Notes under the pieces: generated by a model
Databases searched by the model: none
What the model saw: only the letters and a program-made list of their open reading frames with translations
Told to the model about the DNA's origin: nothing
Assembly (NCBI RefSeq): GCF_026262505.1
Contig: NC_067204.1
Coordinates: 16,842,165 to 16,906,164, forward strand
Direction: 5' to 3'
Origin: Trichomonas vaginalis G3
Taxonomy: Eukaryota; Parabasalia; Trichomonadida; Trichomonadidae
Length of the DNA stretch: 64,000 nucleotides
In this document: piece after piece, positions 53,282-63,083 of the stretch
Position numbering within the stretch: position 1 is the first letter of the stretch
Layout of the letters: the number at the start of each line of letters is the position of its first letter
Made by a program: the position numbers and the translations under genes

Positions 53282-53786
53282 AATGTTTACGTTAATGGTT
53301 TCAGGTCATTCAATAATTAATTATTTTTGAAGAACTGAAGGTGTCACTACGTCACCATGTGTCACTCGGTTAATTAACTTCTCTGAAAAAATGAGACAAC
53401 ATGACATTTTGACAACACAGCAGGGGAAGGCACTTATGAATTATTTTTGAAGAACTGAGGGTGCTACCATGTTACCATGTGCTACCAGGTTAATTAACTT
53501 CTCTGAAAAAATGAGACAACATGACATTTTGACAACAACACAGGAGGAAGGTATTTATGAATTATTTTTGAAGAACTGAGGGTGCTACCATGTTACCATG
53601 TGCTACCAGGTTAATTAACTTCTCTGAAAAAATGAGACAACATGACATTTTGACAACAACACAGGAGGAAGGTATTTATGAATTATTTTTGAAGAACTGA
53701 AGGTGCTACCATGTTACCATGTGCTACCAGGTTAATTAACTTCTCTGAAAAAATGAGACAACATGACATTTTGACAACACAGCAGG
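53282..53786 (+). repeat. Left iteron-like array, four ~120-bp units
   Basis: Begins AATGTTTACGTTAA. Four units each contain TTTTTGAAGAACTGA, a triplicated short motif, GGTTAATTAACTTCTCTG and GACATTTTGACAACA. The outermost unit has GTCAC three times; the inner units have (C/T)TACC three times instead. Mirror image of 56196-56489. Confidence 0.9.
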
Positions 53787-53816
53787 ATTAATGCAAAAAT
53801 AAATTCAAATCATACT

Positions 53817-56129
53817 TTATAAAGCTTCATTTACAGGTATTTCATCGTCAGTAAATGAATCCTCATTATCGTTTGGTTCAACCTGTTTATATAATCCTTT
53901 CATTTCTTCTTTCAAAACATAACACCATGTTTGTTTATCGTCTATTCTTCTATGTTTCCTATCACATTTATCCTTAATACTCATTTGGAAATTCTTGTCT
54001 TTCATGTCTGATGGTTTGCAGAATAGAGCATTTTTACACGTCATACCTGCACACAATTCATCATAATGTGTATTTATCCATACATCTAAAGGATTTGTTG
54101 ATAATTCAATTAAATCTTGTTTGGCTTCAGTCATCGGAATGATTCGTACATTAAATGATGAAAGGTCATATTGCATAAAATACGTCAGTAAATTATCATA
54201 AAATTCCTTTGTGCATGAATCCATTAAATTCTTGAAGTAATCAAATTGACCCTTAAATTTACCATTAACTCTTAAAACTACGTATCTTCTGTCTCCAACT
54301 TCAATTTTGACAGGGTAGACGTTATTAGTTACGAAAATGAAGTTTGCAACATTCTGAGCAGTTCTTCTGGGTTGATTCTTTTCATTAATTCTAATCTCAT
54401 TATCCGTAATAATTGATTTCAAAGCGTTGAAGTTTGCAAGTCTGTCTTCACCTACATTCTTGAGTTCATTAAGTACAAGAAACATTTTATTCTCAACAAC
54501 TGAATTGAAATTACCCGTTAGCTCACCTATTTCAGTAATGTTTTTACATGAATAACCAGCGAGGAGTTCAGAAATAATGTCTGTAAATCTGTTTTTACCT
54601 GTTCCCTGAAGTCCTTTCAAAATAATTGCTGTTTCATTCTTGATTCCTGGATGTTGAATCATTGATGCAATCCAGCCGAGAAGGTATTTATACACTTCAT
54701 CGTTATTATCACAAATGGCTTCTTTAATGAAATTCATAAACATCTCAATTTTTGAGTAATCTGGTTTTTCGAGAACGTTGTATTTATAACCCTGAAACGT
54801 TGAGAAAACATCTGGGGAATCAGATTTGAAGCAAACACCCTTAACGGTTAATGAGGATAATTGATTTAGTAGTACGTCCCATGCTGTTATTGTTTTACCT
54901 TCTTCTTTAAATAATTTAATCATTTTGAGTGACTCTTTCATGTTTGATTGAAGAACGAATGATATTTGATTCATTTTGTCGTGTATGTTGTAATCTTTCT
55001 GAATGAAGTATTTGTTTCCACAATCTACAAAACGGATGATACGTGATAAATCCTCAATTACTTCAGAACTGTTTTTATACTGATGATTTTCAGCCCTGCG
55101 TCTAATATCTGTTATCAAAAACGAGTCATCAAGTTTGATATCAAATGTTATTTTTGGCTTATGTAATAAAGGTAAAACATATTCATCATAATATTCCTTT
55201 TGGTATAGTTTTAGAATCTTCACTAAAACAAATGGAGAAGTCATTAAATGTGCATATCTACTACGTGCTTTTTCAAAATTACTTTTTGCATTTTCAGTTA
55301 AATTGCAGAAGTTATAAACGTTATCGTATGCTTCATTAATTAAATGATCCGGTAACGAATTAATTGCTTGAAACAGTGTGAATAATGTTATTTCTTTTTC
55401 TAAATTCATGTTTCCACCGTCATTATGTACTTCAAAATCACTGATGCCATCAACTATGCTCTGGGCAAGTTTATCGTCAATGTTTACATCTTTGTTTTCA
55501 TTCATGATAGTCTTTATTTCTTCATTCATCTGTTCAACTCTTACCTTAATATTCAAATCATTTAATATATCATTCACTGTTCTGGTTAATGTTGAATCAT
55601 AACTTCCGCGAATGAATGAGTATGTATTGATTGGTTCTGATGCATTCTTGCGAACTCTTGAATCAGCCATAACCACTAAAGAACGCTTTGAATCATCCAT
55701 AGAAGTCATGATATCGATATCATAATCATTGCAGGAATAACATTTAATCATTCTGTTCGAAACTGCATAGAAGAAATTAGTGTTACAATAAATGTGAAGA
55801 CCTCCTGAAGCGGTTTTAACGATAACATCTTTATCCGAAAGTTTTGATAAAATGTCTTTTCTAACTGTTTCTTTAAGTTCATCATTGTACGATTTATTGA
55901 TATCAACATCTATAATCGTTAAATTTGAAATTTTATTTACTAATAAAGCCATACCAGTTTTCCTTCCTCTTCCTCCATCATGTTTGAGGTAGTTATGTAA
56001 ATCAATCTTGTTTTCACCAATTCTTTCGTTGAGGGTTTTAGTTTCTGCCACAACTAATTCCTCAGCTAATGAATCAATAACTTGTTCATCAGAAATGATA
56101 AAGTTACTGTTGTTGTTTGTTGCTGTCAT
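53817..56129 (-). CDS. Archaeo-eukaryotic primase plus SF3 helicase protein
   Basis: 770 residues from ATG 56129, uninterrupted. The N-terminal part fits an AEP primase fold: TIIDVDINKSYND (about 70, metal ligands D.D) and VIVKTASGGLHIYC (about 100-113). A helical linker follows. The C-terminal part is an SF3/D5-type helicase: Walker A ILKGLQGTGKNRF (about 505), Walker B FLVLNELKNV (about 550), motif C FIFVTNNVYPVKIEVGDRRY (about 605-625). Such proteins prime and unwind viral DNA as hexamers. It is the best-preserved gene of element 2 and lies alone between two mirrored iteron-like arrays. The start has the element leader (TTTTTTATTCCTATATAAATG). Confidence 0.85.
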   Translation of the reverse strand: MTATNNNSNFIISDEQVIDSLAEELVVAETKTLNERIGENKIDLHNYLKHDGGRGRKTGMALLVNKISNLTIIDVDINKSYNDELKETVRKDILSKLSDKDVIVKTASGGLHIYCNTNFFYAVSNRMIKCYSCNDYDIDIMTSMDDSKRSLVVMADSRVRKNASEPINTYSFIRGSYDSTLTRTVNDILNDLNIKVRVEQMNEEIKTIMNENKDVNIDDKLAQSIVDGISDFEVHNDGGNMNLEKEITLFTLFQAINSLPDHLINEAYDNVYNFCNLTENAKSNFEKARSRYAHLMTSPFVLVKILKLYQKEYYDEYVLPLLHKPKITFDIKLDDSFLITDIRRRAENHQYKNSSEVIEDLSRIIRFVDCGNKYFIQKDYNIHDKMNQISFVLQSNMKESLKMIKLFKEEGKTITAWDVLLNQLSSLTVKGVCFKSDSPDVFSTFQGYKYNVLEKPDYSKIEMFMNFIKEAICDNNDEVYKYLLGWIASMIQHPGIKNETAIILKGLQGTGKNRFTDIISELLAGYSCKNITEIGELTGNFNSVVENKMFLVLNELKNVGEDRLANFNALKSIITDNEIRINEKNQPRRTAQNVANFIFVTNNVYPVKIEVGDRRYVVLRVNGKFKGQFDYFKNLMDSCTKEFYDNLLTYFMQYDLSSFNVRIIPMTEAKQDLIELSTNPLDVWINTHYDELCAGMTCKNALFCKPSDMKDKNFQMSIKDKCDRKHRRIDDKQTWCYVLKEEMKGLYKQVEPNDNEDSFTDDEIPVNEAL

Positions 56130-56195
56130 TTATATAGGAATAAAAAAATAAAAATAATTTTAAAACTAACTTTATTTTTGGACTGCATCAAATTT

Positions 56196-56489
56196 CCTGC
56201 TGTGTTGTCAAAATGTCATGTTGTCTCATTTTTTCAGAGAAGTTAATTAACCTGGTAGCACATGGTAACATGGTAGCACCCTCAGTTCTTCAAAAATAAT
56301 TCATAAGTGCCTTCCCCTGCTGTGTTGTCAAAATGTCATGTTGTCTCATTTTTTCAGAGAAGTTAATTAACCGAGTGACACATGGTGACGTAGTGACACC
56401 TTCAGTTCTTCAAAAATAATTAATTATTGAATAACCTAAAACCATGAGACTTTGTCTCCGGACTCTTTGAGTCACTTAACGTAAACATT
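56196..56489 (-). repeat. Right iteron-like array, two ~120-bp units
   Basis: Inverted relative to the left array; the outermost unit again has the GTCAC version, the inner one the TACC version. It ends TTAACGTAAACATT, the mirror of the left edge, after about 30 extra bases not present on the left. Confidence 0.9.
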
Positions 56490-56591
56490 ATTTTTGGGTC
56501 ATTCACACTCATTACCTAATTAATTACAGACATAAAATATATTTAGTTCATTCGGTAAGCCTAAACCCTTTGGGTCAAGTCTCAAGCACAT

Positions 56592-57656
56592 TCAATGAAC
56601 TCTATACCATGCGAATACAGTCACAAATGGTGGCATGTAATCTTTACCCGAGCCTGTTGGATTTGTTGTGAAAGTGTGTGAATGATTTCCTGCGGTTCCA
56701 CAGAAAATACCTGTGCTTGAATCTACTGGGTCAGTTGTGATATCATATCTATTCATTCCCCATCTATCCGAACCCGCTGCAAGATTTATATAACCTCTTT
56801 TTGTTATTGAATGTGAATGATTTCCTGTTGTGTTTGTCGTTCCTGTATGAGTGTGTGGTGGAAGGTTTGCTTCTTTAATTTTCTTCGAACCTCCTGTTTG
56901 CTTTGAATATCTAGCACAGTATAAGAATTTATCTACAATCTGCTTCCACATACCAAAACCTAAAACACTTGCTGGATTTGTTGAGTTCATTGACGTATAA
57001 ATAGAACCAACAGGATATAATGTTTGAAGTATTTCATTTTTCATGCTTGTAATCACATCATTTACTTCCGACTTCTTTGCATAATTTTCATCAACATATG
57101 TTTTATCTGCTTTAAGGTCTAAACATCCTGAAACCCATTCTGTATCAGCTTTAACTTTAAAAGTCTCAAATGTCCATTCATGATACCATTCAACCTTTTC
57201 TTTAATTTCATTATCTTTTTCATCAACATAAACCAAATTTGCCTTCTTATTTAACTCACTATCCACATATTCCTTATCCACCTTCTTCATTATGTCATTT
57301 AGGAAACCTTCTATGAATTCCTCATTTAAATTAAATCTTCCAATCTTCAAAACTTTAGGAAATGCATTTAATGCGTAATATCTCTGTTCTTCTGGTGGAA
57401 TTGATGTTATATCATCCGTTATACCTTTAATTTTAGAATTCATAAATAAAATTTCTTTTATATTTGATATCACTGCACCACCTTTGCAAACGAATTCGAA
57501 ATGTTCATTTTTCAATACTATCTCCAAATCTCCATATTTCAACCTTTGCGTTTGTTCTGCCGTCTTTGAATTATATGCATATATGGCGTATGTAATGGTC
57601 TGAGGGACCTGGGTGTTTTGTGCCTTAAGTTGTTGTGGTTGCTGTTGTTTAATCAT
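56592..57656 (-). CDS. Tail-fibre-like spike protein with collar domain
   Basis: 354 residues from ATG 57656, uninterrupted. Order: a Gln-rich head, an N-terminal beta domain (YAIYAYNSKTAEQTQRLKYG), a shaft of repeats of the type KADKxYVDxxL (about 120-205), then a collar-type C-terminal domain: YPVGSIYTSMNSTNPASVLG, W.QIVDKFLYC, NLPPHTHTGTTNTTGNHSHS, and PPFVTVFAWYRVH at the end. The collar/His-turn layout is that of phage and contractile-system tail fibres, which trimerise and bind receptors. Here it most likely forms the virion spike, comparable in role to adenovirus fibre. Related to the broken gene at 31.83-33.20 kb. No fibre is usually listed among core Polinton genes. Confidence 0.8.
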   Translation of the reverse strand: MIKQQQPQQLKAQNTQVPQTITYAIYAYNSKTAEQTQRLKYGDLEIVLKNEHFEFVCKGGAVISNIKEILFMNSKIKGITDDITSIPPEEQRYYALNAFPKVLKIGRFNLNEEFIEGFLNDIMKKVDKEYVDSELNKKANLVYVDEKDNEIKEKVEWYHEWTFETFKVKADTEWVSGCLDLKADKTYVDENYAKKSEVNDVITSMKNEILQTLYPVGSIYTSMNSTNPASVLGFGMWKQIVDKFLYCARYSKQTGGSKKIKEANLPPHTHTGTTNTTGNHSHSITKRGYINLAAGSDRWGMNRYDITTDPVDSSTGIFCGTAGNHSHTFTTNPTGSGKDYMPPFVTVFAWYRVH

Positions 57657-57680
57657 TTATTATGATTTAAAAATAAATAT

Positions 57681-58391
57681 TTAATCTGTTATCTCATCAC
57701 CTATTTTTTCTATTTGAAATTGCCATAATATTTCATTCATAAATTCTAAATCACAATCAAATAGGTCAGTTATTCTAAATTTAATATTTGACAAATCTTT
57801 TGAATGAAGAATAAATGAATTCCCGGATAATTGAAACGGATATGATAAAGAAAATGTGTTTAAGTTGATGGATAAAATGTTTTGTATTGATGGGTAAGAG
57901 TTAGGGTCTAATGTTTAATGTGAAAATCTCATTGGGGTATTAACTTTATCACATTTGATTAAAATGAAATTGGAACCAGTGTCAGAATACAAAACATCCC
58001 CAACATCTTTTTCAAAATTTAATATCCCCAACAATGAACGAAGATGAGGAGTACAAAATTTAATTTTCAGCGGGAATTTAATAAGGTTATTTATTTCATC
58101 AAGTTCAAAAAGTTTATCGGGTTTTGATTTAAAATTTTCTTCATACCATACGATAAATGATTCATTTAAATAACTTAAAATCATGTTAATATCCCATTTC
58201 GCTATCACATTATTTATATACATATCATACGTTTTTTCAAGGTCATCTTTAATAAATGATATATAATCTGAAGGGTCTAAAAGAATGGGATTAAATTTAC
58301 CACTCACAGAAACGAGAGTAACATTATAAATTCCGCTAACTGTTAAATTTAATTCACAGTTATTATTCGAAATAATATTGATAATTGACAT
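57681..58391 (-). pseudogene. Probable minor capsid (penton-like) gene, broken
   Basis: Fossil. From ATG 58391: beta-rich sequence (CELNLTVSGIYNVTLVSVSG, FPLKIKFCTPHLRSLLG, GSNFILIKCDKV), with more beta sequence to about 57.69 kb. Size near 236 codons and the position between fibre and other virion genes fit a single-jelly-roll penton protein; no motif proves it. About one break. Divergent from the next gene with a 19-bp spacer. Confidence 0.45.
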
Positions 58392-58410
58392 TTTTATTAC
58401 GATTAAAAAT
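58392..58410. promoter_or_regulatory. 19-bp divergent promoter
   Basis: TTTTATTACGATTAAAAAT separates two divergent ATGs. It closely resembles the 18-bp spacer in element 1 (TTTTATTCTAGATAAAAT). Confidence 0.65.
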
Positions 58411-58839
58411 ATGGTAAAGCGTTATTTTCCAGTGATAAATAAAACTAGAATAAGATTACCTCAAGAATTCATAAATTCAACGAATAAGAAATTCATTCAT
58501 GTTATAAATTTTAGTGTTTTCAGAAAATATGAGTCAATGTCATATTCATCAACAGGTTATATTTCACTTCATTCAAATTTAGTTCAATCAAACCCATATA
58601 ATGACCATTTCATAAGATTTTTAGATGGTATTAAAAATGTAATTGATAGATTAAAATATGAACAGATTGACAATATCGAATTTTTGGAATTTTGGTTTAA
58701 ATATCCCGATGGAAAAAAGATTGAAGTTAAAGATAAAGCTGATACTATAACAAAAACAATTACAATGACCGATCCGGATAGTGGGGAACAAAAAGAAATA
58801 AAACAAACGATAGAAACTGGTGAAAGGTCAATTAATTGA
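58411..58839 (+). CDS. Polinton protein of 142 residues, beta-rich
   Basis: From ATG 58411: MVKRYFPVINKTRIRLPQEF, a central VINFSVFRKYESMSYSSTG stretch and a charged C-terminus (TITMTDPDSGEQKEIKQ). No recognised domain. Paired with the penton-like gene through a bidirectional promoter, so probably a virion component. Confidence 0.5.
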   Translation: MVKRYFPVINKTRIRLPQEFINSTNKKFIHVINFSVFRKYESMSYSSTGYISLHSNLVQSNPYNDHFIRFLDGIKNVIDRLKYEQIDNIEFLEFWFKYPDGKKIEVKDKADTITKTITMTDPDSGEQKEIKQTIETGERSIN

Positions 58840-58961
58840 TTGTGATTCAAAGGATTATTATTCGATAATGTTAATGCTTGAATATTAAATAGCCTTAACA
58901 AAGAATTTTTCAAGTGATATTTTATATTCATCAACTATTTTATTATAAATATCATTATATG

Positions 58962-59225
58962 TTAATGAAGTTCAGTTGTTGTTCCGTTCTTTGATATCTT
59001 AATTGTGCTAATATCCTTTATAGGATTTATTTTTGCAACTGTTCCACAGCATGAAACCTCATCATCTATGAAAAATTGAATCTTAACGTCTGAATCTTGA
59101 ACATCACAAAGAATGGCGATAATGTGAATTAATGATTCATAAGGTAAAATAATTAAACCGGATTGATCAATTAAATTTATTATTGAATCATAATTATTAA
59201 TTATTATATCACGGTAAATTTTCAT
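58962..59225 (-). CDS. Small Polinton protein, 87 residues
   Basis: MKIYRDIIINNYDSIINLID followed by hydrophobic helix-strand sequence with a CC pair (VSCCGTVAKINPI). Unrecognised. It belongs to the minus-strand virion group. Confidence 0.45.
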   Translation of the reverse strand: MKIYRDIIINNYDSIINLIDQSGLIILPYESLIHIIAILCDVQDSDVKIQFFIDDEVSCCGTVAKINPIKDISTIKISKNGTTTELH

Positions 59226-59246
59226 TAATTCAGAATTAATGTCTAT

Positions 59247-59552
59247 TTATATGGGTTCTCGATGTTTGATGAAAGAGGTGGGGGTATGTTGGATAAGTGG
59301 GAATTTCAACAGGTTCTTTACCGGTTCAGATAAAATGATTGGGTCTCCATTCTCATGGTTTTCTTCATTCTCCTCATTCTTCGGTAAGTCACGAGTTAAT
59401 AAATTTGGTTGAGTTGCTGACCTTGTTAATTCAGGGCTAACATTAACTTTAACATTTTGAATAATTCGTGATTTATCATCATTTACGTTATAACCAACCG
59501 TAATCTCTGCTTTTGCGTTAGTGTTCTTTTGACTAGTGAAACGTCTTCTCAT
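59247..59552 (-). CDS. Small Polinton protein, 101 residues
   Basis: MRRRFTSQKNTNAKAEITVG, an acidic EENEENHENGD segment and a C-terminus ending KHREPI. Basic head and disordered body suggest a DNA- or capsid-associated peptide. Leader is T-rich then ATAAATG. Confidence 0.45.
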   Translation of the reverse strand: MRRRFTSQKNTNAKAEITVGYNVNDDKSRIIQNVKVNVSPELTRSATQPNLLTRDLPKNEENEENHENGDPIILSEPVKNLLKFPLIQHTPTSFIKHREPI

Positions 59553-59584
59553 TTATATCGAAAAAAAAAAATATATTTAAACTT

Positions 59585-60541
59585 TTATTTTGCTGGAACT
59601 TTTGAATCTATTATTCCCTGTATTTGTTCATGAAGTTGATTTTTAGCTGTTTCATCGAAATTAATAGACCGAATATATTCATTAATTGCATTCTTATAAT
59701 CATCTGATTTCTCAAATTTTCTTTTATCTGATTCCTTAACTAAATCATAAGTTAAACCTCGTTGCTGATATAATGGTTTCTTAATTAAATCTTTGAATGC
59801 TTGAGATAAAGCACCTGATGCAATTCTTGCTACTATAATTGGTTGGAATTGCTGTTTAAGTTCATCTTTAACATTTGCGAAAACTGGATCGAATAAAGCA
59901 ACTTTAAAGAATTTCTTAGCTGAAATTTCAGGTCTAATATTTGCATATTGACCATCAAACTGGTTAGAATATCGTGGTAATCCATCCGGTCCCTCTTCAA
60001 CAGCATTTAATTCTTCATTGAAATAAGAATATGGATTATGACGGTATGAATTAATTGGACCATTTTCACCTTCTCCAATGTATTGTTTAACAGCTTTTCC
60101 ATTTTCATCAAATTGCATAGGATAACGTTCATTATATGCTTTACGTTTAGGATAATCAGATATAGTTAATTTATAACCATTTATGACTTTAATATTACCT
60201 TGACCATCAGTAACGAAAACTTCATTTATACCATCAGGTTTTCCATTTGGACCCGTAATGTCTGCTTCGTGTGCTTCCCAATTTGGACCATGACGTTTGG
60301 CATATGCTTGAGCTTCTGGTAATGTTAAAACGTTTCTCATTTGTTTAACATCTTTTTGAAGACCAGCAACAATATGAACTAATTCTTTCATTCCATCAGG
60401 AACTTTCATAGTTCTATTATATGCACCCTTTTTGTTTGTCCTTGTTTTAATGGAACCTGTAGAAGATTTGCCATTTCTGTCATGTTTAATTATAAATAAA
60501 AAATAAAAATTAATTATAAAAAAGTTAATCAAATTTAACAC
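59585..60541 (-). pseudogene. Polinton virion protein, unknown fold
   Basis: Fossil region of roughly 300 codons; start not certain. Recognisable stretches: [20 protein letters not shown] (coiled coil), [40 protein letters not shown], and a helical C-terminus. The [14 protein letters not shown] hairpin suggests a small beta domain. It sits between ATPase and small virion genes; inferred structural or scaffolding protein. At most about one break. Confidence 0.5.
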
Positions 60542-60649
60542 TTCCTTTATTTAAATCAACTATTATTTTTCCATGTTCACCTAATTGCTGATATTGTGTG
60601 TAAAGTTCATTAATGCTCATTGGTAAATTCACTTGATAAAGCATAACGT

Positions 60650-61351
60650 TCAACTGTTGACGACTAAACCCACTGAAAATGAAAAGGTTGATAGATTTGA
60701 TTTAATGTTTGTGCTTAATGCTTTGAAGTATTGAACAGCCATGAAGAATGAACACTGAATGTGTCGACATTGAGTTAATAACTGATTAAAATATGATTTC
60801 TCATTTGTTATTAGTTTTGATTTCACTGCATCATCTAGAAAAATGAGTGAATGCAAAAATTCTCTATCAAAATTTGAAATAGAAAGTGTTTCAAATAATT
60901 CATCCCGTTGTTTATCAATAATTTTATCCTCTAATCCTTGCTTCTTGATTGTATTATATAATTCTTTATACATTAAAAAGTTTTTTAAATAATCTTCTGC
61001 TTCTTCTTGTGATAAATAAATAATTGGAATTTTGATTAAATGCTTTAAAGATTCAAATGTATCATCTGAAGGTGAACCTGAACGGTTGATATAAATTAAC
61101 ACATGTGAATAGGGGGAAGTGTTAGCAATAATGATAATTTGTTTTAATATCGTTAATGTTTTACCTTTATTTTGTTTACCAATTGCTGCAGTGATTGAAT
61201 TTAAGTAACATTCAGAATATGGAATTTTCATTAATTTTTCCTTAGATAGAGCATTTCTATTATCACTCAATGCTTCATTAATCATATCATCTACGTATGT
61301 ATTATATACTCCTGCTAATTCTTCATAAGGGGTGGATGAATTTAAATCCAT
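60650..61351 (-). CDS. DNA-packaging ATPase (FtsK/HerA, A32-like)
   Basis: From ATG 61351, 233 codons. Walker A GKQNKGKTLTILKQI (about 58-72), Walker B SLIFLDDAVKS (about 168), then a conserved TQCRHIQCSFFMAVQYFKAL segment that in the family carries the sensor residue (Q). These ATPases pump DNA into Polinton and virophage-like capsids. A short C-terminal extension may continue beyond 60650. It lies between capsid and virion genes, as is usual in this group. Confidence 0.8.
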   Translation of the reverse strand: MDLNSSTPYEELAGVYNTYVDDMINEALSDNRNALSKEKLMKIPYSECYLNSITAAIGKQNKGKTLTILKQIIIIANTSPYSHVLIYINRSGSPSDDTFESLKHLIKIPIIYLSQEEAEDYLKNFLMYKELYNTIKKQGLEDKIIDKQRDELFETLSISNFDREFLHSLIFLDDAVKSKLITNEKSYFNQLLTQCRHIQCSFFMAVQYFKALSTNIKSNLSTFSFSVGLVVNS

Positions 61352-61375
61352 TTAATCAAAAATAAATTTATAATT

Positions 61376-63014
61376 TTAAACATTTCTATTCATCAATATT
61401 TCATCATATGAACTTCTATACTGTGGTGGTGTACCTGTTGGATGATATTTCAAACCTTCATCCGGTGTCCATGTCCAATATGTAGTCCTAGTAAACCAAA
61501 CCTGAGGAGGATTTGTCACCTTTGAACAGTAAGTGTCATTTTCACCCTGAATGATTGGATAAGCTTTCACTTGTACTGTAACTTGTGAGTTGAAAGTTTC
61601 TAATCCATCAAAGAATATACCCGCTCCATCACGTTGAACTGGAATAGTGCATAAGAATGAAGTTTGGTCTTTCCATGTTCTAGCTAATGGCGTGCCATTA
61701 TCATCATTCAGTGGTCTAGTTAATGAGTCCTCGTATTCTTCTGTGCATTCATTCACTCCATCTAAATCAGAAGCTTGAAGCATACGTGTAAAGAATATGT
61801 CACCCACTGTGGTCATCGCTTGATCGGGGAAGTTTCTGGAATCTATAGTGACCTGAAGACCTCGAAGCATTGGATTTTCTAAAACTGTTCTTTGCATTGC
61901 ATTCTTCGGAAATGTTAACACAACATCTGTAACATTATGAAGAGCGTATGAGAAATCTGAGCTATACCTTCAGGAGTGATGCAACCTCCATTTAGTGAAC
62001 GAACGTCAATATGTTGAGCTGGAATCATGAATGGATCTTCCTTACTGAATAAACGTGGTATTGCTTTAACTGATTCTTCAATTAAACCGTATCCTGGTGT
62101 AATGCATTTATCCTCTAAAACTTCCATCTTTGTGCATGAAATAATAACGTCATCAACTGTTGCGTCAGCAGATGTAGCGGCTAAGCTTGTAATTAATTTG
62201 GCAGGAAGTCCGATTTGTTGGAATTTGCGATCATATTTATAAACATGATTCATAATCTTTTCATAATTTTCATCAGTTATCTTTTCATAAACGTAATTTT
62301 GTAAATCAGCAACTCTTAACGGGTCAACCTGACAAAATACTAAAGTATCCCTGAAAACATAATATTTAAGAATGATATCACCAAATGATTTAGGATAATC
62401 ATCGAACGCCTGAAATGCTAACAAATCATTTACCGGAATAATCATATCAAAAGTGACATCAACTTCTTCATTTGCTTCTTGAAAACTTCTGAAGGGTCAA
62501 TATATTTACCACATACTGAGTTATCATATTTTTGAACATTATTATATAACGAATGAACAAACTTTTTAACTTTCCTTTCTGATTTTGGTTTATATGTTGC
62601 AAATGCGAAAGATTCACGGGCGCAATCCATCTGAAGATAACCGGCATCACCTCTTTCGGTTTCTACTTCTAATTGTTTAAAGCTTTGATTTGATGATTTG
62701 TAACCAACGAATAAACGCATGCATTTAAAAGCGGTATCACATGTGAAAGCTTTATTTGAAACTAGAGTTGCTTTAACTTTGCGTTTAATATATGTGTCAC
62801 CTAATTGGTTCACATCATGAGCCGGATTTGTAATTCTTAAATGAGTTTGTTTATCATCAAAATATGGAGCATCAGAGTCATAGCATGAACTTTCAAGTTC
62901 TCTATAATATCTTCTACCGTCATTCTTTGCGAATATTTCATTTATCTTTTCGAATGAATGAAATACATTTCCATTAATCGGTTTAGTGTTTGGCACCAAA
63001 TAGTTAGTCGTCAT
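61376..63014 (-). pseudogene. Major capsid protein (double jelly roll), broken
   Basis: Fossil, about 545 codons, a fitting size for Polinton capsid proteins. Start ATG 63014 (MTTNYLVPNTKPINGN). Landmarks: MRLFVGYKSSNQSFKQLEVE in the first jelly roll, DVRSLNGGCITPEGIAQISH in the linker, and LQVTIDSRNFPDQAM and TTYWTWTPDEGLKYHP in the second. The order capsid-ATPase matches other Polintons. About two breaks. Confidence 0.7.
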
Positions 63015-63083
63015 TTATTAATAAATAAAAAATCAAAATTAAAAGATGAAAATGAATTTTTAATTTTAATGAAATAATCAACT

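Noticed and set aside
53282-53786. CRISPR array
   Set aside because: Units of about 120 bp repeat without variable spacers, are present in inverted orientation elsewhere, and the organism is a eukaryote.
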